Shown piece by piece: positions 19,633 to 28,780 of a DNA stretch of 64,000 nucleotides; position 1 is the stretch's first letter, and every line of letters begins with the position of its first letter. The position numbers and the translations under genes were made by a program. The notes below the pieces were generated by a model. That model did not search any database and had not been told where the DNA came from. It saw only the letters and a program-made list of their open reading frames with translations. Source of the DNA: Vreelandella aquamarina (GTDB taxonomy: Bacteria; Pseudomonadota; Gammaproteobacteria; Pseudomonadales; Halomonadaceae); NCBI RefSeq assembly GCF_900110265.1, contig NZ_FODB01000010.1, positions 1-64,000 of the forward strand, written 5' to 3'.

Positions 19633-19663
19633 TCGGCCAACGTGGCCGGGCCGAACGTGGCCC
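19633..19663. repeat. Two tandem near-palindromic 15-bp repeats
   Basis: GGCCAACGTGGCCGG is followed at once by GCCGAACGTGGCCCG. Both hold the core AACGTGGCC, and each unit is itself nearly palindromic. They lie between the candidate rne -10 and a TATAAT-like box, a place suited to a regulator binding site. No known operator is recognised. Confidence 0.35.
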
Positions 19664-19798
19664 GCTTATATAATCCTTGTATGGCGAATGATTGCCCACG
19701 TTTTGCCTTCGCACCTGCCCGACAAACACGCAGGTCAGAGCGAAAAAGCATGGATCAGTGTACGCACTACCTGCTTATCACGTATTGAAATGTAGTAA

Positions 19799-19830
19799 CT
19801 CTGCCGTTAAGTAAATGGGTAACGACAGAG
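19799..19830 (+). other. Stem-loop in the rne leader
   Basis: CTCTGCCGTTA (19799-19809) pairs with TAACGACAGAG (19820-19830): ten base pairs with one C/A mismatch and a 10-nt loop. It lies in the predicted rne leader RNA. Confidence 0.5.
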
Positions 19831-20067
19831 AGCGTCAGGTCATGCCAGCAACGGCAGGCCCGTCACTAAATAAACGTTACGCTTCAGAGTGGCAGCCCCT
19901 TTTCGTCACAAGGCACTGCCAATTCTGGGGCGCAAAGATCAACGCTGTGCCGATACCGGCGTTGGTGAATCGATGAATGCCAGGTGTGGGCGGTGTCAGC
20001 AGAGCCGGATGGACGTGACAGCCACCGAAACATGTTCTGCCGCCGCCACGTACTCAACGCCCTTTCG

Positions 20068-20095
20068 GCCGGGTCGGCAAAACTGCCTTCCCGGC
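20068..20095 (+). other. Strong stem-loop in the rne leader
   Basis: GCCGGG (20068-20073) pairs with CCCGGC (20090-20095), then a 2x2 internal loop, then GGCA (20076-20079) with TGCC (20084-20087) closed by an AAAC loop. It ends about 107 nt before the rne ATG. It is a candidate for the RNase E sensing hairpin of this leader. Confidence 0.5.
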
Positions 20096-20202
20096 TTAAT
20101 GCGTCAGCATAACCATGCGCCGAGCACAAGCACGCAGCACCCAGCGATTCGCCGACGCTAGCCTTTAAAAGCGCTTCGGCACGCCATGCTACGTGAGACA
20201 AC

Positions 20203-23200
20203 ATGAAACGGATGCTAATTAACGCGACCCAGCCGGAAGAGCTGCGGGTCGCACTGGTAGATGGACAGCGCCTGTATGATTTAGATATTGAATCTGGCGC
20301 TCGGGAACAGAAAAAAGCCAATATTTATCGAGGTAAAATCACCCGTGTAGAACCCTCGCTCGAAGCTGCTTTTGTTGACTTTGGCGCCGAGCGCCACGGC
20401 TTCCTTCCGCTGAAAGAAATCTCCCGCGAATATTTTGTCAAAGATGTCTCTGGCCGTCCGAGCATTAAAGAAGTGCTCAAAGAAGGCCAAGAAGTCATTG
20501 TTCAGGTCGATAAAGAGGAGCGCGGCAACAAAGGGGCAGCGCTGACCACCTTTATTAGCTTGGCAGGTCGCTTCCTCGTCTTGATGCCCAACAATCCTCG
20601 TGCGGGCGGTATTTCGCGCCGTATTGAAGGGGATGATCGCAGCCAGTTAAAAGACGCCATGGGCCAACTTACTGTGCCCGACAAAATGGGCCTCATTGTT
20701 CGCACCGCAGGTATTGGCCGTAGCCCAGAAGAGCTTCAGTGGGACTTGGATTATCTCGTTCAGGTATGGGAGTCCATCACCACAGAAGCCGGTAAGCGTT
20801 CTGCACCGTTCTTAATCTACCGTGAATCCAACGTCATCATTCGCGCCATGCGCGACTACCTTCGTCAGGATATCGGCGAGGTGCTGATCGACAGCCCCGA
20901 GATTCACGCCGAGGCGCTGGCATTTATCCGCCAGGTGATGCCCTCTTACCAGCAGAAAATTAAGCTGTACGCAGATGAGGTCCCCCTCTTCTCTCGCTTC
21001 CAGATTGAGTCGCAAATTGAAACCGCTTACCAGCGGGAAGTAAAACTGCCCTCTGGTGGCTCGATTGTAATCGACCACACTGAAGCCCTGGTGTCCATCG
21101 ACATCAACTCCGCGCGTGCTACGCGGGGCAGTGATATCGAAGAAACAGCGCTGCAAACCAATTCCGAAGCGGCCGACGAAATTGCCCGTCAGCTTCGCTT
21201 GCGAGATATTGGCGGCTTGGTCGTGATCGACTTCATCGACATGGGCCCTGCGCGCAACCAGCGTGAAGTCGAAAACCGCATGCGCGATGCTCTGAAGCTA
21301 GATCGTGCTCGGGTACAAATTGGGCGCATTTCACGCTTTGGCTTAATGGAAATGTCGCGCCAGCGCCTACGCCCCTCCCTGGGCGAAACAAGCGGCGTAG
21401 TGTGCCCACGCTGTAACGGCCAAGGCACCATCCGCGACGTGCGTTCACTATCGCTCTCGATCATGCGCCTGATTGAAGAAGAGGCAATGAAAGAGCGCAG
21501 CGCGCAGATTCGCGCCATCTTGCCGGTACCGGTGGCCACTTACCTGCTAAATGAAAAGCGCAGCGTACTGGCAGATATCGAGTCTCGCCAAGGCGTTCGC
21601 GTGGTGCTGCTACCCAGCCCAGAAATGGATACTCCGCACTACGATGTTCAACGCCTGCGGGATGACCATTTGGACGAAGACGAGAGCCATACGCTCTCCA
21701 GCTTCGAGCTGTCTACCGACACCGATGTTGGCAAAGAACCTGACCCTAGCTTTGCACCGCCTGCACAGCGGGCCGAAGCGGCCGTTAAGAGCGTAGTACA
21801 CAACGCCCCAGCACCGGCATCGCTACAAACAGAAGAAACGCCTGCTAAAGCGGCTGCAGCCACCCCTGCACCCGCCGCTGCTGCTGAACAGCCCAGCGTG
21901 CTTGGCCGCTTTATCCGCGGCTTTGCTAAACTGCTAGGCGGCGATGACGGCAGCCAGCAGCCAGCTCAGGAAGCCCAGGCACCAAGTAAGCAGACTGAAC
22001 AGCCGAAGAGTAGCCGCCCGCAACGCAGTGAACGCCGCTCCAAACCTGTTCAGGAGCGCAGCGACACCAGGGCCAAAAACGAGCAGCGCAGCAGCACGCC
22101 ATCCGGTAATGCCACTCCTCGCAATGACGATGCAAGCGATAAGCGCAGCGGCCCCAGCCGCACCCGCAACCGTCGTCGTCATCCGCAGCAGGACGATGCC
22201 AAGGCCCAAGAGAGCGCGAAAAACACGCATCAGAAAGAGCCCGTAAACAAGGACGCTCCTAAAGAGGAGGCAGCCAAGCCTGCCGTCCAGCCGGATAACC
22301 GTCGTGACAAGCCACGTGATGCCAAGCCCAAAAGCGATGAACGCACGCCTACGGCCCAGGCTGACGACAGCAAGCAAGACGACGGCAAGCCGAAGCGTAC
22401 GCGTAACAACCCGCGTCATCGTTCGCGCAAGCAGGCGCTAAACCCTCAAGCGGAAGCAGAACAGCTGAAACTGCAGGCAGAAGCGGAGCAGGCACCTCAG
22501 CCCCAAGAAGCCCCGGCAGCCACAGCGACATCTGAAGCCGCTAGCGCGCCTGACAACAACACGGAAGCATCGCCAACACCGGCTGACAAGCCAGCAACTG
22601 AGCAAGTAAGCAGCGAAAAAGACGATAGCGCTGAGCAGGCTCAAGCGGCAGCGGACGACAGCACAACTGCTGAGCGCCCGGCCAACAGCGCCGACAAAGC
22701 ACGCAAGTCGACGCGCCAGCGCCGTCAGGCTCAGCCTGAGTCAGTGCAGCACGAAGCCACCAGCACACCAGCGGCTGACAGCAGCGATGCAGCAGCCTTG
22801 AGCGCGCCAAACGCTGACGAGACCAAGGCCGCCGATGCTCAAACTGACGACCTCAAAGCGGAACAGCCGCCGGTGGCTCAAGAAACCGCAGCCCAAGACG
22901 CCACGGAAGCGCCGCAAACCGCTGCCGAGCACGTCGCAGAGAGCGAGCCGAAAGCGAATGACGCAGCTGCAGAAGCAAGTACAGCAGAAGCTGCTGCTGA
23001 AAGCACAGTGCCCACGGAAGAGCCTCAGACTCAGACAGTAGCGAATGAGACTGCTGAGCAGGACAGCGTTAAAGACACTCCGGTTGCCAACGCCGAAGCA
23101 GCGGCTTCTACGGATGAAGAAGCTTCAGCCCCAACAGTCAGTGAAGAGCCCTCAACGGCGAAAGCGCCTTCACCGGCGGCGGATCAAGAGCCTTCAACAG

Positions 23201-23445
23201 AAGCGAGCGAGCAGCCAGCTGCTGAAGCTCACGACGAGACGGCTACCAAGATGGAAGCGGCCCCTGCTCCAGAAGAGCAAGAGAACGTGTCAGCGCAACC
23301 CGCCGACAATGCGCCAGCGGCAAATCCCGTTAGCGAGGCCCCGACAGCTGATGAGGAGGCGCCAAAACCGCGTCGTCGCCGTCGTGCCCATAACGACCCG
23401 CGCGAACTACGCAAGCAGCAGGCACAGCAAAACTCGCAAGAGTAA
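20203..23445 (+). CDS. rne: Ribonuclease E
   Basis: A 1080-residue endoribonuclease, the scaffold of the RNA degradosome; processes rRNA, tRNA and mRNA. The N-terminal half has the S1 domain, the catalytic aspartates in [13 protein letters not shown] and [14 protein letters not shown], and the zinc-link [13 protein letters not shown]. From about residue 500 it is disordered and rich in Ala, Glu, Gln and Lys. An amphipathic [14 protein letters not shown] lies at residues about 566-580, matching the position of the E. coli membrane-targeting segment A. Arg-rich patches follow, and the tail [20 protein letters not shown] holds an NDPR motif also found in Pseudomonas RNase E. The ribosome site is weak (GTGAGA). 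Confidence 0.97.
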   Translation: MKRMLINATQPEELRVALVDGQRLYDLDIESGAREQKKANIYRGKITRVEPSLEAAFVDFGAERHGFLPLKEISREYFVKDVSGRPSIKEVLKEGQEVIVQVDKEERGNKGAALTTFISLAGRFLVLMPNNPRAGGISRRIEGDDRSQLKDAMGQLTVPDKMGLIVRTAGIGRSPEELQWDLDYLVQVWESITTEAGKRSAPFLIYRESNVIIRAMRDYLRQDIGEVLIDSPEIHAEALAFIRQVMPSYQQKIKLYADEVPLFSRFQIESQIETAYQREVKLPSGGSIVIDHTEALVSIDINSARATRGSDIEETALQTNSEAADEIARQLRLRDIGGLVVIDFIDMGPARNQREVENRMRDALKLDRARVQIGRISRFGLMEMSRQRLRPSLGETSGVVCPRCNGQGTIRDVRSLSLSIMRLIEEEAMKERSAQIRAILPVPVATYLLNEKRSVLADIESRQGVRVVLLPSPEMDTPHYDVQRLRDDHLDEDESHTLSSFELSTDTDVGKEPDPSFAPPAQRAEAAVKSVVHNAPAPASLQTEETPAKAAAATPAPAAAAEQPSVLGRFIRGFAKLLGGDDGSQQPAQEAQAPSKQTEQPKSSRPQRSERRSKPVQERSDTRAKNEQRSSTPSGNATPRNDDASDKRSGPSRTRNRRRHPQQDDAKAQESAKNTHQKEPVNKDAPKEEAAKPAVQPDNRRDKPRDAKPKSDERTPTAQADDSKQDDGKPKRTRNNPRHRSRKQALNPQAEAEQLKLQAEAEQAPQPQEAPAATATSEAASAPDNNTEASPTPADKPATEQVSSEKDDSAEQAQAAADDSTTAERPANSADKARKSTRQRRQAQPESVQHEATSTPAADSSDAAALSAPNADETKAADAQTDDLKAEQPPVAQETAAQDATEAPQTAAEHVAESEPKANDAAAEASTAEAAAESTVPTEEPQTQTVANETAEQDSVKDTPVANAEAAASTDEEASAPTVSEEPSTAKAPSPAADQEPSTEASEQPAAEAHDETATKMEAAPAPEEQENVSAQPADNAPAANPVSEAPTADEEAPKPRRRRRAHNDPRELRKQQAQQNSQE

Positions 23446-23456
23446 GTGCTCGCAAC

Positions 23457-23484
23457 AAACAACCCCGCTTCGGCGGGGTTGTTT
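23457..23484 (+). terminator. Intrinsic terminator after rne
   Basis: AAACAACCCCGC (23457-23468) and GCGGGGTTGTTT (23473-23484) form a perfect 12-bp stem capped by a UUCG tetraloop, 12 nt after the rne stop. The A/T ends give U-runs on both strands, so it can serve both rne and the convergent murB. Confidence 0.9.
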
Positions 23485-23508
23485 ATGGGTGATAAAGATA
23501 AGCAGACG

Positions 23509-24528
23509 TTAGATCACCCGCGGTTCTAGCTCTAGCAATACACCAAACCGATCAAACACGGTCTGAGCAATAGTGTCTGCAAAACTCAGCAGTCCTGGGC
23601 GATCTCCTCCCCCAAAGTGCACCAGCACTAACGCTTGGCGCTCATGGACGCCAAATGCTCCCAGGCGCTGCCCCTTTAAGCCGCACTGGTCAATCAGCCA
23701 GCCTGCTGCCAGCTTAGTTTGGTTATTGGGCTGAGGAAAATACGGCATGTCTGGATACTCCTTCAACAGCCGATGCGTATGCTCATTGCTCACTAGCGGA
23801 TTCTTGAAGAAACTGCCCGCATTCGCTAGCACAGCTGGGTCAGGCAATTTTTCCTGGCGAATCGCACAGACCGCTTGAGCCACGGACAAAGGGGTCGGTG
23901 ACTCCGACACGCGAGCCGCCAAATCGCCATAACCCAGCACGGGCCTCGGCGTGGCGGACAGCCGCAGCGCAAGTTGGGTGATCACTACCTTACCCGCTAG
24001 TGCTCGCTTGAAAATACTGTCGCGATAGCCAAACTGGCACGCATCAGCGTTCAACCAGTACATCTCGCCAGTGGCCAACTCGGCAACCTGGACTGCTTTC
24101 AACACATCGCTGAGCTCGACACCATAAGCACCAATATTTTGTACCGGTGCAGCGCCGCAATCGCCAGGGATCAACGCTAAATTTTCAACCCCCCACAAGC
24201 CATGCGTCGCCAATGCCATTACCAAGGCATGCCAGCTCACACCGGCACCCACATAGGCGGTGACGTCATCACCACTGCGCTCCAGCCACCAATGGCGAAG
24301 TGCCGGGCGAAGCGCCATACCGTGAAGCGTTGGTGGCAGCAGCACATTACTGCCACCGCCTAGCAGGGTAATTGGCCACTGATGAATACGCGCGCTATAC
24401 AAGGCAGCCTGCAGGCTAGAGAGCGTTGTCGGTGCAATGTAGCGCGCCGCTTGGCAAGGTAGGCGAAGCGTATTGGCTGTAGTGAGGTCCACCCAGACGG
24501 ATGCCCCATCCAAGCTATCAGCGCCCAC
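23509..24528 (-). CDS. murB: UDP-N-acetylenolpyruvoylglucosamine reductase
   Basis: A 339-residue FAD enzyme that reduces UDP-GlcNAc-enolpyruvate to UDP-MurNAc with NADPH, the second committed step of peptidoglycan synthesis. FAD motif: LLGGGSNVLLPPT. Substrate residues: GDCGAAPVQNIGAYGVEL, FGYRDSIFK, NAGSFFKNP (serine proton donor) and AGWLIDQCGLKG. The C-terminal ELEPRVI fits the type I (E. coli-like) form. The start is a GTG at 24528, overlapping the phosphatase stop by 11 nt. Confidence 0.95.
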   Translation of the reverse strand: MGADSLDGASVWVDLTTANTLRLPCQAARYIAPTTLSSLQAALYSARIHQWPITLLGGGSNVLLPPTLHGMALRPALRHWWLERSGDDVTAYVGAGVSWHALVMALATHGLWGVENLALIPGDCGAAPVQNIGAYGVELSDVLKAVQVAELATGEMYWLNADACQFGYRDSIFKRALAGKVVITQLALRLSATPRPVLGYGDLAARVSESPTPLSVAQAVCAIRQEKLPDPAVLANAGSFFKNPLVSNEHTHRLLKEYPDMPYFPQPNNQTKLAAGWLIDQCGLKGQRLGAFGVHERQALVLVHFGGGDRPGLLSFADTIAQTVFDRFGVLLELEPRVI

Positions 24529-24985
24529 AGGTCAGCTCTGCAATCAGTCCGGTACTGGCTTGCTCAATCATATCCAATACCTGCTCAAAGCCCGCTTCTC
24601 CGCCGTAATAAGGATCAGGAACATCGGTATTCGCGAGTCCTGCATACTCCAACAACAGCCCTACCTTAGCCTGGCTGTCGGCCGGTTTTAGCGCCTGCAT
24701 CGCCGCCAGGTTATCGCTGTCCATGCCCAGCACGTAGTCGAATTCCAGGAAGTCACTCGCTTTTAACTGACGGGCGCGCAGATGGCTAATATCGATACCA
24801 CGACGCAGCGCAGCTGCCTGGGCACGGGGATCGGGCGCTTTGCCAACATGCCAACTGCCAACACCGCAGGAGTCGATTTCCACGCGTTTGCTCAACCCTG
24901 CACGGTCGAGCGCCTGCTGAAAAACGCCCTCCGCGGTTGGTGAGCGGCAAATATTGCCCAGGCAAACAAAGAGAACACGCGTCAT
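24518..24985 (-). CDS. Low-molecular-weight protein-tyrosine phosphatase
   Basis: A 155-residue cytoplasmic phosphatase. The P-loop is [14 protein letters not shown] (CX5R) at the N-terminus and the general-acid aspartate is in VPDPYYGG. Length is typical. Its place between kdsB and murB matches Pseudomonas, where this gene lies in the lpxK-kdsB-ptp-murB string; this suggests, without proving, a link to envelope polysaccharide control. It overlaps kdsB by 4 nt. Confidence 0.93.
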   Translation of the reverse strand: MTRVLFVCLGNICRSPTAEGVFQQALDRAGLSKRVEIDSCGVGSWHVGKAPDPRAQAAALRRGIDISHLRARQLKASDFLEFDYVLGMDSDNLAAMQALKPADSQAKVGLLLEYAGLANTDVPDPYYGGEAGFEQVLDMIEQASTGLIAELTCGR

Positions 24986-25773
24986 GAAATGCCTCCTTTA
25001 CGCTCGGCAGACAACAGCGACCTTACCCGCGCCAAATCCTCTTCCGTATCGACTCCGGCGGGGTTTATCGCGCTCGCCAGCGCCACTTGAATAGCGTAGC
25101 CATGCTGTAGTGCCCGAAGCTGCTCCAACTGCTCCAACTGCTCCAGGCTGGAGGGCGCTAGATCCCGATAGGCGGCTAAGAAACTCGCTCGGTAGGCGTA
25201 GATCCCAATATGGCGCAGCCAAGCATCGGTTTCTAGTAGGCTTGGCTGTGCTTTAAAGTGCTCGCGATCCCAGGGAATCGGCGCTCGCGAGAAGTAGAGC
25301 GCCCGCCCCTGTAGCGACCGCACGACTTTCACCACGTTAGGATTAAACAGCGTATCAACATCCGCAATCGGCTCGGCTAGGGTGGCAATCGCCGCCTCGG
25401 GGTCATCCGCCAGGCGCAGTGCGACCTGATCAATAAGTGCCGGAGGAATCAGCGGCTCATCCCCCTGCACATTCACGACCAGTGTGTCATCACTTAGGCC
25501 TAGATGGTCGGAGACCTCGGCGAGCCGGTCAGTGCCCGAGGGGTGGTCATCGCGAGTCATCACTACGTCAGCCCCATAGGGCAGCATGGCATCGCGAATC
25601 CGCGTGTCGTCTGTCGCCACCACTACGCGGTTGGCCTGGCTTTGACAGGCTCGCCGCCACACATGGGCCACCATGGGCTCACCGGCGATCTCTAATAGCG
25701 GTTTGCCCGGCAAGCGAGAGGAGCCAAAACGAGCGGGGACAACGGCAATAAATTGCGGCGTAACATCAGACAT
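24982..25773 (-). CDS. kdsB: 3-deoxy-manno-octulosonate cytidylyltransferase
   Basis: A 263-residue enzyme that activates Kdo as CMP-Kdo for the inner core of lipopolysaccharide. The nucleotide loop [17 protein letters not shown] is at the N-terminus, with [24 protein letters not shown] and [12 protein letters not shown] following. The ATG at 25773 overlaps the Trm112 stop (TGATG); a GTG one codon earlier is possible. A run of three 9-bp repeats encodes [10 protein letters not shown] near residue 220, a slight expansion of a naturally leucine/glutamate-rich helix. Confidence 0.95.
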   Translation of the reverse strand: MSDVTPQFIAVVPARFGSSRLPGKPLLEIAGEPMVAHVWRRACQSQANRVVVATDDTRIRDAMLPYGADVVMTRDDHPSGTDRLAEVSDHLGLSDDTLVVNVQGDEPLIPPALIDQVALRLADDPEAAIATLAEPIADVDTLFNPNVVKVVRSLQGRALYFSRAPIPWDREHFKAQPSLLETDAWLRHIGIYAYRASFLAAYRDLAPSSLEQLEQLEQLRALQHGYAIQVALASAINPAGVDTEEDLARVRSLLSAERKGGIS

Positions 25774-25982
25774 CACGCCTCTCCGGTGCGGCCAGGCGAG
25801 GTAGGTAACTTTTCATCAGCATCCATTTGCCGCGCCTCTTCAGGCAGCATGACAGGAATGCCATCCTGTATGGGATAGGCTAAACCGTCGTAGTGGCAGC
25901 AAAGCTCCTGGGCGTCACGATCATACTTCAGTTTGCCGTTGCAGAGCGGGCAAACCAGCATTGCCAATAGTTCCTTATCCAT
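25773..25982 (-). CDS. Trm112-like zinc protein (YcaR family)
   Basis: A 69-residue protein starting [20 protein letters not shown], with one clear CxxC and a further CC in [20 protein letters not shown]. It matches E. coli YcaR, the small Trm112-like protein between lpxK and kdsB. Function is not settled in bacteria; the eukaryotic relative activates methyltransferases. It overlaps both neighbours (8 nt with lpxK, 1 nt with kdsB), so it is certainly in the operon. Confidence 0.92.
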   Translation of the reverse strand: MDKELLAMLVCPLCNGKLKYDRDAQELCCHYDGLAYPIQDGIPVMLPEEARQMDADEKLPTSPGRTGEA

Positions 25983-26991
25983 CGGTGCATCCCCTTTGTG
26001 TCAGTACGGACAGCCTGTTTGCCAGCCAGTCCTCAAATGCTTGTGGAAGCTGCGCCTCCACCTCTAATACCCAGCTATCAGACGGTGCAAACGCCTGACA
26101 CTTTACGGCGTCTTTCGCCGTCATAATGATTGGTCGTGGCGGCATAAATTGAAACGTGTGTTCATCAAATGGCTGGTGGTCTGCCAGGGGATGCATCTCC
26201 CCTTCCACGCCTAACTCCCGTAGCGTATTGAAAAAACGCTGAGGGTTGCCAATACCTGCCAGCCCATGCACCGGCAGCGCAAATGGCAGCGGCTGCAACG
26301 GATAGTGCTGCCCAGTAGGCAGCTGGCGCCAGCGCTGAGGTACCAGCTGCATAGCCACACTAGATATTTCCAGCGGGCGTTGTAGCGCTCCGTTGACAAT
26401 CACAGCGTCCACACTTGCAAGTCGCCCGGGCGCCTCTCTTAAAGGCCCAGCGGGCAGGCAGCGCTGATTGCCTAGCCCACGAGCACCATCGATAACCACC
26501 AGTTCAATATCGCGCCCTAAGGCCAAGTGCTGCAAGCCGTCATCGCTAATCAGTACATCGCAGCCCTGTTGCACCAACCTTTCAGCACCCCGCGCTCGCT
26601 GCGGGTCCGCCACCACCGGTACTCCGGTTTGCTGTGCCAGCATCAGTGGTTCATCACCGCTATGCGCTGGGTCTGTAGAAGGCGTTACTAACAGAGGATA
26701 GTGCGGCGCTTTACCGCCATAGCCGCGGGTGACGATACCGGGTGAAAATCCCTGCTGTACCAGCCAACGGCTAAGCCAGGCCACAAGCGGTGACTTACCC
26801 GTACCGCCTAACGTAATATTGCCCACCACGATCACCGGCACCGGTGCTTGCCAAACTGGTTTATTTCCCTCGCGGTAACACTGTGCTCGCCGCCCCATAA
26901 GATAACGGTATAAATTACCCAACGGATAGAGCGGTACTAGCCAGTTACTGCCGCCATAGGCAGCCTTTATCCAGCGCTGAGCAAGACTCAT
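25975..26991 (-). CDS. lpxK: Tetraacyldisaccharide 4'-kinase
   Basis: A 338-residue inner-membrane kinase that phosphorylates the lipid A disaccharide at the 4' position. An N-terminal hydrophobic part ([17 protein letters not shown]) anchors it. The Walker A loop is [38 protein letters not shown] is the conserved catalytic DDGLQH motif. It overlaps msbA by 4 nt, the classic msbA-lpxK pair. Confidence 0.96.
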   Translation of the reverse strand: MSLAQRWIKAAYGGSNWLVPLYPLGNLYRYLMGRRAQCYREGNKPVWQAPVPVIVVGNITLGGTGKSPLVAWLSRWLVQQGFSPGIVTRGYGGKAPHYPLLVTPSTDPAHSGDEPLMLAQQTGVPVVADPQRARGAERLVQQGCDVLISDDGLQHLALGRDIELVVIDGARGLGNQRCLPAGPLREAPGRLASVDAVIVNGALQRPLEISSVAMQLVPQRWRQLPTGQHYPLQPLPFALPVHGLAGIGNPQRFFNTLRELGVEGEMHPLADHQPFDEHTFQFMPPRPIIMTAKDAVKCQAFAPSDSWVLEVEAQLPQAFEDWLANRLSVLTQRGCTDG

Positions 26992-28724
26992 TCACTCTCC
27001 TGAAACTGAAGCTGGTGCAGCGCGGCGTAGGCCCCACCTTTTTCAAGCAGCGCCTGATGGGTACCCTGCTCAATAATCCGCCCTTGATCCATCACTAGAA
27101 TGCGGTCGGCACGCTCAATGGTGGAGAGTCGGTGAGCTATGACCAGGGTGGTGCGCCCTTCACACACGTGCTCCAACGCTTTTTGGATATAGCGCTCTGA
27201 CTCGGTATCCAGTGCGGAGGTCGCTTCATCCAGAATCAGAATGGGCGCATCTTTAAAAATGGCCCGGGCGATGGCGAGCCGCTGGCGCTGCCCACCCGAG
27301 AGCATCACCCCATTCTCGCCGACGACCGTGGCGTAACTTTCTGGCAGCTTTTCAATAAACTCGCTGGCGTAGGCTGCCTCGGCAGCCGCCTTAATGGCGG
27401 CCGGGTCTGGGTCAGCCACGCCGTAAGCAATATTGTCAGCAATGGAGGCGTTAAACAGGGTGACCTGCTGGGACACCAGGGCAATATTCTGGCGCAGCGG
27501 CCCTAAGGCGTACTCATCGGCATTCACGCCATCAATCAAAATCTGCCCTTCACTGGGGCGATAGAAACGCGGCAGCAGGCTGACGAGCGTTGATTTACCG
27601 CTGCCCGAGCGGCCCACAATAGCCACCAGCTCGCCGGGAGCAACGTTAAGATTCACGTTGTGCAGTACGCTGGGCTGGTCGTCACCATAGCGGAAGCTGA
27701 CGTTCTCAATCACCACATTGCCCGTTAGCTTGCTGGGAATGAGAGAGCCTTCATCCTGTTCAGGGGTGAGGTCTAACAGGCCAAACAGCTCAGAGGCCGC
27801 TGCGATGCCCTTCTGAATCTCGCTGTTAATCTCGGTGAGCTGGCGCACCGGCTTAATCATCAGGGCAGCGGCGGTGATAAAGGCGACAAACTCCCCCGGC
27901 GTCATGTTTTCCATCAGCGAGGGCGCCATGGCCAGCCACACTAGCAGCGCCATAGAGATCGCCACCAGCATGAGCACGACAGGCGAACTAACCGCTCGGG
28001 TCATGGCCTCTTTCATACTCTGGCGACGGTTCTCTTCACTCACGCGCTCAAAACGCTGTTTCTCGTACGCTTCTGCGCCGTGGGTACGTACCACGCGATA
28101 GCCCGAAAGCGCCTCAGAAGCCACATGAGTCACATCGCCCATGGAGTGTTGAATACGCTTGGAGATACGCCGAAAGCGCTTGCTCACATAGCTCACCACA
28201 CCGGCAATAATCGGAGTAACACCCAAAAACAGCAGCGTTAGCATCCAGTTGGTCCAGAATAGATAGCCTACCAGCCCCACGACAAACAACCCCTCACGCA
28301 GGATGATCGTCACCGCATTGGTCGCTGCACCCGCTACCTGCTCAACGTGGTAAGTGACCCTTGATACCAAGTGGCCGCTGGAGTGCTGATCGAAAAAACG
28401 ACCCGGCAGGTGAAGCAAGTGGGCAAACACATCGCAGCGCAGCGTATGAATCACATAGCGCCCCACGTAGGCCATAAAGTAGGTGCTCAGAAAAGTGCCC
28501 AGCCCGCGAGAGGCAAACATGAGCACTACAAACAGCGGCAGGAAAAACCGAAAATCGGCGTCTGGGTTTTGAATCCCATCAATCAGCCGCTTCATCATTT
28601 CCGCCAGCGCGGTACTTGAAGCTGCGTAAATCACAAAACCCACCACCGCCAGCGCAAACGCACGCCAGTGTGGCTTAACGTAACCCAATAACCGTTTATA
28701 TAGCATCCAACCTGAATCAGTCAC
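26988..28724 (-). CDS. msbA: Lipid A export ATP-binding/permease protein
   Basis: A 578-residue half-transporter ABC exporter that flips lipid A-core across the inner membrane. Six transmembrane helices lie in residues about 1-320. The nucleotide-binding domain has Walker A GRSGSGKSTLVSLL, signature LSGGQRQRLAIARAI, Walker B ILILDEATSALD and H-loop TLVIAHRLSTI. The GTG at 28724 has GGGAG five to six bases upstream; an ATG six codons in is a weaker option. Operon with lpxK, Trm112, kdsB, the phosphatase and murB. Confidence 0.95.
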   Translation of the reverse strand: MTDSGWMLYKRLLGYVKPHWRAFALAVVGFVIYAASSTALAEMMKRLIDGIQNPDADFRFFLPLFVVLMFASRGLGTFLSTYFMAYVGRYVIHTLRCDVFAHLLHLPGRFFDQHSSGHLVSRVTYHVEQVAGAATNAVTIILREGLFVVGLVGYLFWTNWMLTLLFLGVTPIIAGVVSYVSKRFRRISKRIQHSMGDVTHVASEALSGYRVVRTHGAEAYEKQRFERVSEENRRQSMKEAMTRAVSSPVVLMLVAISMALLVWLAMAPSLMENMTPGEFVAFITAAALMIKPVRQLTEINSEIQKGIAAASELFGLLDLTPEQDEGSLIPSKLTGNVVIENVSFRYGDDQPSVLHNVNLNVAPGELVAIVGRSGSGKSTLVSLLPRFYRPSEGQILIDGVNADEYALGPLRQNIALVSQQVTLFNASIADNIAYGVADPDPAAIKAAAEAAYASEFIEKLPESYATVVGENGVMLSGGQRQRLAIARAIFKDAPILILDEATSALDTESERYIQKALEHVCEGRTTLVIAHRLSTIERADRILVMDQGRIIEQGTHQALLEKGGAYAALHQLQFQESE

Positions 28725-28780
28725 ACGCGCTCCCAGCAGTAGTGTGCAGTGTGGGCGATTCTACCTGATGGTGGCGCGCT

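Larger units (their letters stand above)
19513..20202 (+). promoter_or_regulatory. Long rne leader and divergent rluC/rne regulatory region
   Basis: A 690-bp region without a convincing gene. It should hold the promoters of rluC and rne and the rne 5' untranslated RNA. From the candidate rne promoter (19592-19620) the leader would be about 575 nt. It contains at least two strong stem-loops (19799-19830 and 20068-20095). E. coli RNase E limits its own synthesis through hairpins in a 361-nt leader, so a similar feedback is the natural reading. Small open frames here lack ribosome sites and family resemblance. Confidence 0.6.

Noticed and set aside
19884-20321. A 145-codon minus-strand frame across the rne start
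   Set aside because: It overlaps the real rne N-terminus and leader, has no ribosome site and reads as low-quality sequence.
22000-23445. Long open frames antisense to and out of phase with the rne C-terminal half as genes
   Set aside because: They arise from the Ala/Glu/Gln-rich, codon-repetitive scaffold. None has a ribosome site or family resemblance.
25115-25150. Tandem 9-bp repeat in kdsB encoding [10 protein letters not shown] as a phase-variation repeat
   Set aside because: Nine is a multiple of three, so copy changes keep the frame, and KdsB relatives are naturally rich in Leu and Glu here. Only three copies are present.
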